Shown: positions 50,174 through 58,193 of the stretch, piece by piece
How positions within the stretch are numbered: the first letter of the stretch is position 1
Layout: every line of letters begins with the position of its first letter
Origin: Pseudomonas sp. FP2309
Lineage (GTDB): Bacteria; Pseudomonadota; Gammaproteobacteria; Pseudomonadales; Pseudomonadaceae
Direction: 5' to 3'
DNA: 64,000 nucleotides
Assembly (NCBI RefSeq): GCF_030687575.1
Contig: NZ_CP117439.1
Span: forward strand, 2,781,501 to 2,845,500
Position numbers and translations under genes: made by a program
Notes under the pieces: model-generated
Seen by the model: the letters and a program-made list of their open reading frames with translations, nothing else
What the model was told of the DNA's origin: nothing
Database searches by the model: none

Positions 50174-51634
50174 TCAGACGCCCCAGCGTGGAATGTGATG
50201 GCTGCCCATCGAGATGCACACGTTCTTGATCTCAGCGAACACCTCAAAGCTGTATTGGCCGCCTTCACGGCCGGTGCCGGAGCCCTTCACGCCGCCGAAC
50301 GGCTGGCGCAGGTCGCGCACGTTCTGGCTGTTGATGAACACCATGCCCGCTTCGATGCCATAGGCCAGACGATGCGCCTTGCCGATGTCCTGGGTCCAGA
50401 TGTAGGACGCCAGGCCGTACTCGGTGGCGTTGGCCAGTTGCAGTGCTTCGGCCTCGTCCTTGAACGGAATCAGGCACACCACCGGGCCGAAGATCTCTTC
50501 CTGGGCGATACGCATATTGTTGTTCACGTCAGCGAACACCGTGGGCTGGATGAACTGGCCTTTGCTCAAGTGCGCCGCCAGGTTGGCCGGGCGCTCCAGG
50601 CCACCGGCGAGGAGGGTGGCGCCTTCTTCGAGACCGATCTTGATGTAGCCGGTGACCTTGTCGTAGTGGGCCTGGGTGATCATCGAGCCGACCTGGGTCT
50701 TCGGGTCTTGCGGGTCGCCGACGATCAGGCGTTTGGCGCGCGCGGCGAACTCGGCGACGAACTGCGGGTACACGCTTTCCTGGATAAAGATCCGGCTGCC
50801 GGCGGTGCAGCGTTCGCCGTTGAGCGAGAAGATGGTGAACAGCGCGGCGTCGAGGGCACGTTCCAGGTCGGCGTCTTCAAAAATCAGCACCGGCGACTTG
50901 CCGCCCAGTTCCATGGAGTACTTTTTCAGCCCGGCGGTCTGCATGATTTTCTTGCCGGTGGCGGTGCCGCCGGTGAAGGAAATCGCGCGTACATCGGGGT
51001 GGCGCACCAGGGCGTCACCGGCAGTCGCGCCGTAACCCTGGATGACGTTGAGCACGCCTTTTGGAATGCCGGCCTCCACAGCCAGGCGCCCCAGTTCGTT
51101 GGCGGTCAGCGGTGACAGCTCGGACATTTTCAGCACGGCGGTATTGCCCAGGGCCAGGCACGGCGCGGTCTTCCAGGTAGCCGTCATGAACGGCACGTTC
51201 CACGGTGAGACCAGCGCGCAGACACCCACCGGCTGGTACAGGGTGTAGTTGAGCATTTGGTCATCGACCGGGTAGCTGTGACCGTCCATGCGCGTGCAGA
51301 CTTCGGCGAAAAAGTCGAAGTTGTGCGAGGCCCTTGGAATCAACACGTTTTTGGTCTGGTGAATCGGCAGGCCGGTGTCGAGGGTTTCCAGCTCGGCCAG
51401 GTGCGGCACGTTCTGTTCGATCAGTTCACCCAGCTTGCGCATCAAGCGCGCACGTTCCTTGGCCGGGGTGCCCGCCCATTTCGGGAAGGCTTCCTTGGCG
51501 GCGGCCACGGCTTGCGCGACTTCCTCCGCGCCACCGCTGGCCACTTCGCCGATGGCTTCGCCTGTGGCCGGGTTGTAGTTGACGAACACGTCTTTGCTTT
51601 CGACCTCACGGCCGTTGATCCAATGTTTGATCAT
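50174..51634 (-). CDS. hpaE: 5-Carboxymethyl-2-hydroxymuconate semialdehyde dehydrogenase
   Basis: A 486-residue NAD aldehyde dehydrogenase: HWINGREVES opening, VSPWNVPFMTATWK near 150, FTGGTATGK near 222, ELGGKSPVLIFEDAD with the catalytic Glu, and GERCTAGSRIFI with the catalytic Cys near 280. It oxidises the ring-fission semialdehyde. The ATG at 51634 gives the same N-terminus as E. coli HpaE; a TTG three codons upstream would overlap hpaG2. It lies 5 bp after hpaG2. Confidence 0.93.
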   Translation of the reverse strand: MIKHWINGREVESKDVFVNYNPATGEAIGEVASGGAEEVAQAVAAAKEAFPKWAGTPAKERARLMRKLGELIEQNVPHLAELETLDTGLPIHQTKNVLIPRASHNFDFFAEVCTRMDGHSYPVDDQMLNYTLYQPVGVCALVSPWNVPFMTATWKTAPCLALGNTAVLKMSELSPLTANELGRLAVEAGIPKGVLNVIQGYGATAGDALVRHPDVRAISFTGGTATGKKIMQTAGLKKYSMELGGKSPVLIFEDADLERALDAALFTIFSLNGERCTAGSRIFIQESVYPQFVAEFAARAKRLIVGDPQDPKTQVGSMITQAHYDKVTGYIKIGLEEGATLLAGGLERPANLAAHLSKGQFIQPTVFADVNNNMRIAQEEIFGPVVCLIPFKDEAEALQLANATEYGLASYIWTQDIGKAHRLAYGIEAGMVFINSQNVRDLRQPFGGVKGSGTGREGGQYSFEVFAEIKNVCISMGSHHIPRWGV

Positions 51635-51639
51635 GCTGC

Positions 51640-52410
51640 TCAAGCCTCTTTACGGGCGCTGAAGAACGCCGCTTCGCTGACAATGCGGTTAACCAGGCGG
51701 CCTACGCCTTCGACTTCCACAATCACTTCATCGCCAGGCACGACGTTCGCCAGGCCTTCGGGCGTGCCCGTGGCGATCATGTCGCCGGGTTGCAAGGTCA
51801 TGAAACTGGACAGGTATTCGATCAGGTATGGAATGTCGAAAATCATGTCCCGGGTGCTGCCTTCCTGGCGCAGCTCGCCGTTGATCCAGGTGCGCAGCGT
51901 CAGGTTGCCAGGGTCTGGCACATCGGCCACATCGACGATCCATGGGCCGACAGGCGTGGTGGCGTCGCGGTTTTTCACGCGCACGTTGGGCCGGTAGTAG
52001 TTTTCCAGGTAGTCGCGAATGGCGTAGTCGTTGCACACGGTGTAGCCCGCCAGGTAATCCAGGGCATCTTCGCGCTTGACGTTGCGCGCCGGCTTGCCGA
52101 TGACGGCCACCAGCTCGCACTCGTAGTGCATGTAAGCGACGTTATCCGGGCGCCAGGTCACCTGATTGTGGCCGGTGTACGTGCCCACGGACTTGATGAA
52201 GGCCAGCGGTTCGGTCGGCGGTTTGAAAGCCAGTTCAGCAGCGTGGTCGGCATAGTTCAGGCCCAGGGCGAACATGCTGCCGGTCGCCGGTGGCAGCCAT
52301 TGCACCTGGTCTTCGGCCAGCAGGCGGCCGTCAGCCAGGCGTACCGCGTTGTTGTCTTCGACGTGGGCGAGGTGGATTTCGCCTTCAAATGCTATACGGG
52401 CGTGTTTCAT
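51640..52410 (-). CDS. hpaG2: Homoprotocatechuate pathway decarboxylase/isomerase subunit HpaG2
   Basis: A 256-residue fumarylacetoacetase-like domain protein, equal to one half of the fused E. coli HpaG. It carries ALGLNYADHAAE, the metal-binding HYECELVAVIGK near residue 118, and TPVGPWIV. It takes part in decarboxylation of 5-oxopent-3-ene-1,2,5-tricarboxylate. Its start overlaps the hpaG1 stop by 4 nt (ATGA), so both halves are made in step. Confidence 0.92.
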   Translation of the reverse strand: MKHARIAFEGEIHLAHVEDNNAVRLADGRLLAEDQVQWLPPATGSMFALGLNYADHAAELAFKPPTEPLAFIKSVGTYTGHNQVTWRPDNVAYMHYECELVAVIGKPARNVKREDALDYLAGYTVCNDYAIRDYLENYYRPNVRVKNRDATTPVGPWIVDVADVPDPGNLTLRTWINGELRQEGSTRDMIFDIPYLIEYLSSFMTLQPGDMIATGTPEGLANVVPGDEVIVEVEGVGRLVNRIVSEAAFFSARKEA

Positions 52411-53081
52411 GCGAGCTCCTGTGACGCGGCCACGATGGGGTTGACGAGGCGGCCCAGACCGCTGATCTCAACTTCGACGGTCTCACCCGGTTGTACATCG
52501 ACGCGACCTTCCGGTGTGCCGGTGATCAGCACATCGCCTGCGTGCAGGGTCATGAATTCGCTGATCTCGGCGATCAGCAATGGAATGTTGCGCACGAAGT
52601 TGGCCGTGGTGTTTTGCTGGCGAATCTCGCCGTTGACGTACAGCGTGATCGCGAGATTGTGCGGGTTCGAGACCTGCGCCGTGGGTATCAGCTCGGGCCC
52701 GATGGCGCAGAAACCATCGCGGCATTTGGCTTTGACGGCAGGGCGGTAGTAGCTGTCTTCCGGCAGGCTGAACTCATTGACGATGGTGAATCCAGCGACG
52801 TAATCGAGTGCGTCGGCCGGGCTGACGCGGCTGGCGCTCTTGCCCATCACCACGCCCAATGCCGGCCCAGGCTGCAAGCGTTCGCCCTGACCTGGATGCA
52901 CCACCTCGGCGCCGTGCTGGTTGCGCGTGTTGGGGGTCTTGATGAACAGCACCGGTTTGACCGGCGGTTTCTGATACGGCGGCTGTTCGAACTCGGCGAG
53001 GCGCTGCTTGAGCAGCCCCTGGTAGTTCAGCGCGACACCGAAAAGGGTGCCAGTCGCGACGTCATGCAAGGCGCGGCTCAT
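52407..53081 (-). CDS. hpaG1: Homoprotocatechuate pathway decarboxylase/isomerase subunit HpaG1
   Basis: A 224-residue fumarylacetoacetase-like domain protein, the other half of HpaG. FGVALNYQGLL, GPALGVVMGKSASRV, YVAGFTIVNEFSLPE and LITGTPEGRVDVQPG are visible. AGGAGA 4 nt before the ATG at 53081 sets the start; upstream in-frame codons would run through the operator pair. It is the first gene of the eight-gene hpa operon, with two candidate HpaR sites 38-72 bp upstream. Confidence 0.92.
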   Translation of the reverse strand: MSRALHDVATGTLFGVALNYQGLLKQRLAEFEQPPYQKPPVKPVLFIKTPNTRNQHGAEVVHPGQGERLQPGPALGVVMGKSASRVSPADALDYVAGFTIVNEFSLPEDSYYRPAVKAKCRDGFCAIGPELIPTAQVSNPHNLAITLYVNGEIRQQNTTANFVRNIPLLIAEISEFMTLHAGDVLITGTPEGRVDVQPGETVEVEISGLGRLVNPIVAASQELA

Positions 53082-53118
53082 GCTTTCTCCTGGCAGAGCC
53101 ATGGCGGCCCCGCATTTA

Positions 53119-53153
53119 GTTAATGTGTTAACAGTTATAATTAAGATGTTAAC
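53119..53153. promoter_or_regulatory. Paired HpaR-like operators of the hpaG1 promoter
   Basis: GTTAATGTGTTAAC (53119-53132) and ATTAAGATGTTAAC (53140-53153), start-to-start 21 bp, two helical turns. E. coli HpaR also binds two operators at its hpaG promoter. The sites match those before hpaR1 and feaR. Confidence 0.65.
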
Positions 53154-53260
53154 TATCGTCAAGGGTGGCAGACTGTTTGTGCGGTGGTTGTGCCGCCCAA
53201 ATCGGTGCAGGATGAGAGCCGCTGCACTGCAGCCATCACAATAAAAACGAGTAGCGTGCG

Positions 53261-54166
53261 ATGAGCGACCGTCAACCCATTCCGAACATCAACATTGGCC
53301 AGGTATACGACCAGCGCTACAGCGACGCCGAAGTCCACTACGACAAACTGGCGAACCTGGCGGATTTCTTCGGGCGCAACATGCCCGTTCACCGGCATGA
53401 CCGGTTCTTCCAGGTTCACTACGTAAAAAGCGGCACCGTGCGCGTGTATCTGGACGACCAGCAATACGTCGAGTCCGGGCCGATGTTCTTCCTCACGCCA
53501 CCTACGATTCCGCACTCGTTTGTGACCGAGGCCGACAGTGACGGGCACGTGCTGACGGTGCGTCAGCAACTGGTGTGGCAGCTGATCGAAGCCGACGCCA
53601 GCCTGGCACCGGCCGGTGCGCAATTGTCGGCCGCGTGTGTCGCCCTGGCGCAGTTGGAGCCGCAATATGCGGGCGATATCCGCCGGTTGGATTATCTGTT
53701 CGAGGAACTGAGCGAAGAAGTGAAAGCCCAGCGTTCCGGGCGCAGCGCAGCCCTGGACAGCTTGACGCGGTTGATCATGATCAGCCTGTTGCGGCTGTGC
53801 TCCCACTCGTTGAAAGCCACGCCCGCCAGGCACGAAGACTTGAAAATCTTCCACCGCTTCAATGAGCTGATCGAAGTGCATTACCAGCAACACTGGCCCT
53901 TGTCGCGGTATGCCCAGGGCATCGGGGTGACAGAGGCGCGGCTCAACGATGTGTGCCGACGCATTGCCGACCTGCCGTCCAAGCGCCTGATCCTGGAGCG
54001 CCTGATGCAGGAAGCCAAGCGCCTGCTGCTGTTTACCGGCAGCTCGGCCAACGAGATCTGCTATCAGCTGGGGTTCAAGGACCCGGCCTATTTCAGTCGT
54101 TTTTTCCAGCGTTACGCACAGCTCACTCCCGGGGAGTACCGCCAGCGCCAATCGGGGTTGCGTTGA
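53261..54166 (+). CDS. hpaA: HpaA-type AraC-family regulator
   Basis: A 301-residue AraC protein with an N-terminal cupin-like effector domain (MPVHRHDRFFQVHYVKSGTV, PPTIPHSF) and a C-terminal double HTH (YAQGIGVTEARLNDVCRR and ANEICYQLGFKDPAYFSRFFQRY). The opening IPNINIGQVYDQRYSDAEVHYDKL is typical of HpaA, which activates HPA hydroxylase genes in response to HPA. Divergent from hpaG1 across a 179-bp gap holding the HpaR-like operators. Its likely target here is the C2/C1 hydroxylase unit at 31.4 kb. Confidence 0.87.
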   Translation: MSDRQPIPNINIGQVYDQRYSDAEVHYDKLANLADFFGRNMPVHRHDRFFQVHYVKSGTVRVYLDDQQYVESGPMFFLTPPTIPHSFVTEADSDGHVLTVRQQLVWQLIEADASLAPAGAQLSAACVALAQLEPQYAGDIRRLDYLFEELSEEVKAQRSGRSAALDSLTRLIMISLLRLCSHSLKATPARHEDLKIFHRFNELIEVHYQQHWPLSRYAQGIGVTEARLNDVCRRIADLPSKRLILERLMQEAKRLLLFTGSSANEICYQLGFKDPAYFSRFFQRYAQLTPGEYRQRQSGLR

Positions 54167-54280
54167 GCCAGGCATAGGGGCGTAGCGCCTTGGTTTTGTT
54201 GATCTTGTACGGATCATCATGCGCATCGCCGCCGTGCGACAGAATGGCTTTTACGCGGAACCGATTGTACTTTTCACAGC

Positions 54281-54305
54281 GCCAGCGCCGCTTGCGGCCG
54301 CTGGC
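54281..54305. other. Imperfect GC-rich hairpin before hpaR2
   Basis: GCCAGCG-CCGC pairs with GCGGCCGCTGGC with a one-base bulge and a TT loop. It lies between hpaA and hpaR2 and could end the hpaA transcript or shape the hpaR2 leader. No T-run. Confidence 0.35.
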
Positions 54306-54349
54306 CGGCGACACTAAGCTGCCGACTCGCCCATTTAAGTGGTGCCGTC

Positions 54350-54772
54350 ATGGCCAACCCCAGACCTTCGCTGACATTGACCCTGCTGCAAGCCCGTGAA
54401 GCCGCAATGGCGTTCTTCCGTCCGGCCCTGAACAAGCATGAACTGACTGAGCAACAGTGGCGGGTCATTCGGATCCTGCGCCAGCAGGGCGAACTCGAAA
54501 GCCACCAGCTCGCCCAGCAGGCCTGCATCCTCAAACCGAGCATGACCGGAGTGTTGACGCGCCTGGAGCGCGACGGCCTGGTGCGTCGGCAGAAGTCCAG
54601 CCAGGATCAACGCCGGGTGTTCGTGGGCCTCACCGAGCGCGGCCAGCAATGCTTCGTTTCCATGAGCGAAGGCATGGAAAGCAACTACCAGAAAATCGAA
54701 GCGCAGTTTGGCACCGAGAAAATGGAGCAGTTGCTGGGCTTGCTCAATGAGCTGAAAAACATCAAGCCTTGA
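54350..54772 (+). CDS. hpaR: HpaR-type MarR repressor, copy 2
   Basis: A 140-residue MarR protein aligned end to end without gaps to the copy at 45323-45745: REAAMAFFRP, LTEQQWRVIRIL, ACILKPSMTGVLTRLE and SQDQRRVFVGL. Its place beside hpaA and hpaG1 is the standard position for HpaR, so this copy is the more likely repressor of the meta-cleavage operon. No GTTAAC palindrome was seen directly before it, unlike copy 1. Confidence 0.87.
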   Translation: MANPRPSLTLTLLQAREAAMAFFRPALNKHELTEQQWRVIRILRQQGELESHQLAQQACILKPSMTGVLTRLERDGLVRRQKSSQDQRRVFVGLTERGQQCFVSMSEGMESNYQKIEAQFGTEKMEQLLGLLNELKNIKP

Positions 54773-54940
54773 AGGGCTAACATTTAATTAATAGATGAAC
54801 GTCTTTGCCCACTGATAACGTCGCGGGCCTGAATCCTCACTATCCGTTTTCGGCACAAATGCACGATCTGCCCTGGGTTCGGAATGGAACTTGCGTGCGC
54901 TATGACCTGTAAGCCTTGCAACTGAAAAAAGGTTGGGTCA

Positions 54941-55933
54941 ATGAACAATAATAATGTGCTGATGCCTGCGGCCTCGTTGGTGCCTGCACCGACGTTACCC
55001 CTCCAGCGTTTTCTGACCAGCGACATCGATGAACATGCGCGCAATATGGACGGCTGGCAGGTTCGCTACGATCAGTTATCCCCCGGCACCTTTACCGGTG
55101 AGTTGGTGGCGTTCCGTTCGGACTGGATGCAACTGGTGCGCGACCGCTCTAATCAGGCCATGGTCAAACATGGCTCTGCCTGGAAAGGCGCAATCACCTT
55201 CAGCCTTCCCTTGAGTGCCAGCGGTCCGGTGTATTGCTCGGGGCATCCGATCCACGAGCCCAGCCTGTTGGTTGCCCACGGTGATAACCTTCCCGAGCTG
55301 CATACCCCACAGCACCTGGACCTGCTCGGGGTGGCCATTGACGAGCGCGCACTGGAACATCTGTTGAAGCGTCAACGCAGTCAGTTTCGAATTACCGATC
55401 TTCCCAAGTGTTACCGCCTGGGCCAATCATCCGTGCAACGTGACCTCGCGGCGTTGTTCGATGAACTGGCGGGCTGCGATCAGGGCCGTCATGCCATGCT
55501 GGGGCATGATTCGATCCGGCGCGGCATACGCGATGCGGTGATGTTGCATGTGCTGGAGTTGATCGCGCCGGACCACGCGCCCCCCCTCAACCCCACGGCG
55601 CGTAAAAGGATGGTCGACCGCGCTCGCGAATACGCGTTGAGTCACCTCGACGAACCGCTGTCGATCCTCGACCTGTGCAACCACATCGGCGCCAGCCGAC
55701 GCAAACTCCAATACTGTTTTCAGGAAACCCTGGGCATCAACCCGGTGGCCTATCTGCGTGCGTTGCGCCTCAATGCGGTGCGTCGCGAACTGCGAACCAG
55801 CACCCAAGCCCACGGTGTACAGGAAGTGGCGGCGCGCTGGGGGTTCTGGCATTTGAGCCGGTTCTCCAGCGATTACCGCACCATGTTTGGCGAAAGTCCT
55901 TCGCAAACCCTGCGCCGCACTCAACTCTGCTGA
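54941..55933 (+). CDS. AraC-family regulator of the amidase cassette
   Basis: A 330-residue AraC protein with a long N-terminal domain and a C-terminal double HTH (residues about 225-325: LSILDLCNHIGASRRKLQYCFQETLGI and VQEVAARWGFWHLSRFSSDYRTMFG). The layout resembles EutR-like regulators. AAAGG precedes the ATG, and the first codons include an AACAATAATAA stretch that also fits a CA motif. It is followed on the same strand by the SphA-like, MFS and amidase genes, its likely targets. Effector unknown. Confidence 0.83.
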   Translation: MNNNNVLMPAASLVPAPTLPLQRFLTSDIDEHARNMDGWQVRYDQLSPGTFTGELVAFRSDWMQLVRDRSNQAMVKHGSAWKGAITFSLPLSASGPVYCSGHPIHEPSLLVAHGDNLPELHTPQHLDLLGVAIDERALEHLLKRQRSQFRITDLPKCYRLGQSSVQRDLAALFDELAGCDQGRHAMLGHDSIRRGIRDAVMLHVLELIAPDHAPPLNPTARKRMVDRAREYALSHLDEPLSILDLCNHIGASRRKLQYCFQETLGINPVAYLRALRLNAVRRELRTSTQAHGVQEVAARWGFWHLSRFSSDYRTMFGESPSQTLRRTQLC

Positions 55934-56001
55934 AAACGGATAACCGGCTCACGTTGCGCGTTACTAGGATGGCCCACACCACTTGATGGGAGGGGCATTC
56001 G

Positions 56002-56934
56002 ATGATTCATAACAATAACGCAAGCGCCGCACGTATGACGCTGTTCACCCTGGGGCTGTTGGGTTGCTGCGCCAGTGTCCAGGCCACCGAGAGCGGCGCG
56101 CCGACCACCGCCGTCGGTGTGTACGATTTCGGCGCGGGGATGATGCCGCCGGCCACGCCTTTCGGGACACTGGGGCTGCGCACGGCGTTCTATTCGGCCA
56201 ACGTGCAGAAGAATCGCCAAGGGCGCCCTGTCGACAACCACTTCTCACTGGATGTGTTGTCCATCGGCCTCGCCTATATGCGCATGACCGATTACACCGT
56301 ATTGGGTGCCACCTATGGTTTCGGCGCCGTGGTGCCGTTTTTCAAGATGGACGCTTCCATCAAGGTACAGACGCCGGTGGGGCCGCTGAGCCTGGAAGCC
56401 GATCCGTTTCGAATGGCCGACGTGCAACTGTTGCCGGTGATCCTGCAGTGGAGCCTCTCGCCGAATCTGTTTATCAACACGCAGTTGCAGATCCAGACGC
56501 CCACGGGGGATTACGACAAGAACCGGTTGATCTCCCCAGGGCTCAATCACTGGACGTTCTCATCGATCGTCAACGCCACTTACATCACCGACAGTGGCTT
56601 TGAGGTTTCGTCAAGCTTTGAAGTCGACGTCAATACCCGTAACCCCGCGACCGATTACAAAAGCGGTGTCGAGTACCGGCACGAGTTTGCCGTGGGCCAA
56701 CATGTGGGGCCGTGGACACTGGGCCTGGGCGGCTACTACTACCGCCAGTTCAGCGATGACGATGCGCCCGGCCTGCAATCAGGCAACCGCGCGCGGGTGC
56801 TGGCTGTAGGTCCTGCCGTGAGTTACTTCAAGCCGGGCCTGCCGCCCGTGTGGCTGCATGTCTATAAGGAAACCGATGCCCGCAACCGTGCCGAGGGCTA
56901 CACCGTGGCGCTGCGCATTTCTCAAAGTTTCTAA
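56002..56934 (+). CDS. SphA/MetA-family outer-membrane transporter-like protein
   Basis: A 310-residue protein with a signal peptide (residues 1-29, cleavage near VQA) and a 12- to 14-strand barrel pattern of the phenol-degradation meta-pathway (Phenol_MetA_deg/SphA) family. Visible are YDFGAGMMPPATPFG near residue 41, LIQ-type repeating amphipathic strands, TPTGDYDKNRLISPGLNHW, and a terminal Phe. Relatives are thought to help hydrophobic substrates cross the outer membrane. 10 bp before the MFS gene; cotranscription is likely. Confidence 0.78.
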   Translation: MIHNNNASAARMTLFTLGLLGCCASVQATESGAPTTAVGVYDFGAGMMPPATPFGTLGLRTAFYSANVQKNRQGRPVDNHFSLDVLSIGLAYMRMTDYTVLGATYGFGAVVPFFKMDASIKVQTPVGPLSLEADPFRMADVQLLPVILQWSLSPNLFINTQLQIQTPTGDYDKNRLISPGLNHWTFSSIVNATYITDSGFEVSSSFEVDVNTRNPATDYKSGVEYRHEFAVGQHVGPWTLGLGGYYYRQFSDDDAPGLQSGNRARVLAVGPAVSYFKPGLPPVWLHVYKETDARNRAEGYTVALRISQSF

Positions 56935-56944
56935 GGGGCTGGCC

Positions 56945-58177
56945 ATGAACTCATCCTATTCCGATTCTCCATCACTACGGCAAGCCACCGGACGCCGTGA
57001 AGGGCTGGTGCTGATGCTGGGCAGCAGCCTGACCATCATGGGCGCGGTCATGGTCGCGCCGATCCTGCCCAAGCTCGGCGCCGAGTTCGGCCCGCTGGAA
57101 CCGCGTGCGGATCTATTGGTGCCGTTGGCGGTGACCGGCCCTGCGCTGGCGATTGCACTGTGCGCGCCCCTGGTTGGCTGGTTGGCCGACCGGGTAGGGC
57201 GTAAAGCGTTGCTGGTGATCGCCACCCTTTTGTATGCCGTGCTCGGGGCCATTCCGGCGCTGCTGGATAACTTGCCCGCCATCGTTGGCGTACGCCTGTT
57301 GTTCGGTGCGGCGGAGGCCGCGGTGATGACCTGTTGCGCCACACTGATTGCCGACTATTGGCACGGCGAGGAACGGCTGCGCTACATCAATCGGCAGGTG
57401 GTCACCATCGGCCTGGTCGGCGCGCTGTTCTTTGTGGTGGGCGGAGCGTTGGGCGAACACTCCTGGCGCCTGCCGTTTTTGTTGTACCTGCTGCCACTGC
57501 TGCTGGTGCCGGTGATGATGAAGGTGCTATGGGAACCCACAGCGCCCCGGCACACCGTCGCGACGCCCGGCCAGGGCAGGGTGGCGATCGTACCCTTGGT
57601 GCTCGGTTATCTGCTGATCCTCAGCGGTATGGTCCTGAGTTTTATCGTGCCGATCCAGGCGCCGATTCTGCTGGTCAGCCTGGGTGTCACGTCGAGCACG
57701 ATGATCGGGCTGTCGGCAGGCCTGGGGTTGCTGGCGACCCTGGTCGGTTCATTGTCCTGGCCGCTGCTGCGCCGCCGCATAGGCATCCTCGGGTGCAATG
57801 CATTGTTGCTGACCCTGCTGGGCCTGGGGTTATGGCTGCTGATGCGCGGGCAAAGCTACAACACGGTGTTGCTGGCGGTGCTGATTCACGGCCTGGGCGC
57901 CGGTCTGCTGGTACCTAACGCGATGACGCCGGTAATGAATGCCCTGAGTGCCGGAAACCGAGGGCGCGGTCTGGGTGGGTTCACCGCGTTTCTGTACTTC
58001 GGCCAATTTGTCAGCCCGCTGGTGGTGGCCGTCCTCAGTGCTTACTCGGGCGACCTGCGCCACTCCATCCAATGGTTGGCGATCGTCAGTTTCGCCTCTG
58101 CCCTGGTCTGGGCGCTGGCAGGTCTGCAAGCGTGGCGCAAAGCGCACGCGCCGGCATTCGGCTCAAGTCATTCGTAA
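56945..58177 (+). CDS. MFS transporter of the amidase cassette
   Basis: A 410-residue 12-segment MFS protein with the loop 2-3 motif GWLADRVGRKALLV near residue 79. It resembles drug-efflux or CynX-type carriers rather than the ACS branch of HpaX. AAGGGG before the ATG at 56945 sets the start; an earlier ATG would overlap the SphA gene. It sits between the SphA-like protein and the amidase (16 bp gap) and probably moves the amidase substrate or product. Substrate unknown. Confidence 0.83.
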   Translation: MNSSYSDSPSLRQATGRREGLVLMLGSSLTIMGAVMVAPILPKLGAEFGPLEPRADLLVPLAVTGPALAIALCAPLVGWLADRVGRKALLVIATLLYAVLGAIPALLDNLPAIVGVRLLFGAAEAAVMTCCATLIADYWHGEERLRYINRQVVTIGLVGALFFVVGGALGEHSWRLPFLLYLLPLLLVPVMMKVLWEPTAPRHTVATPGQGRVAIVPLVLGYLLILSGMVLSFIVPIQAPILLVSLGVTSSTMIGLSAGLGLLATLVGSLSWPLLRRRIGILGCNALLLTLLGLGLWLLMRGQSYNTVLLAVLIHGLGAGLLVPNAMTPVMNALSAGNRGRGLGGFTAFLYFGQFVSPLVVAVLSAYSGDLRHSIQWLAIVSFASALVWALAGLQAWRKAHAPAFGSSHS

Positions 58178-58193
58178 TTAAAAGGAGATAAAA

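Noticed and set aside
53082..53162. Longer N-terminus for hpaG1
   Set aside because: It would translate through the paired operator sequence, while the ATG at 53081 has AGGAGA at ideal spacing and gives the family N-terminus.
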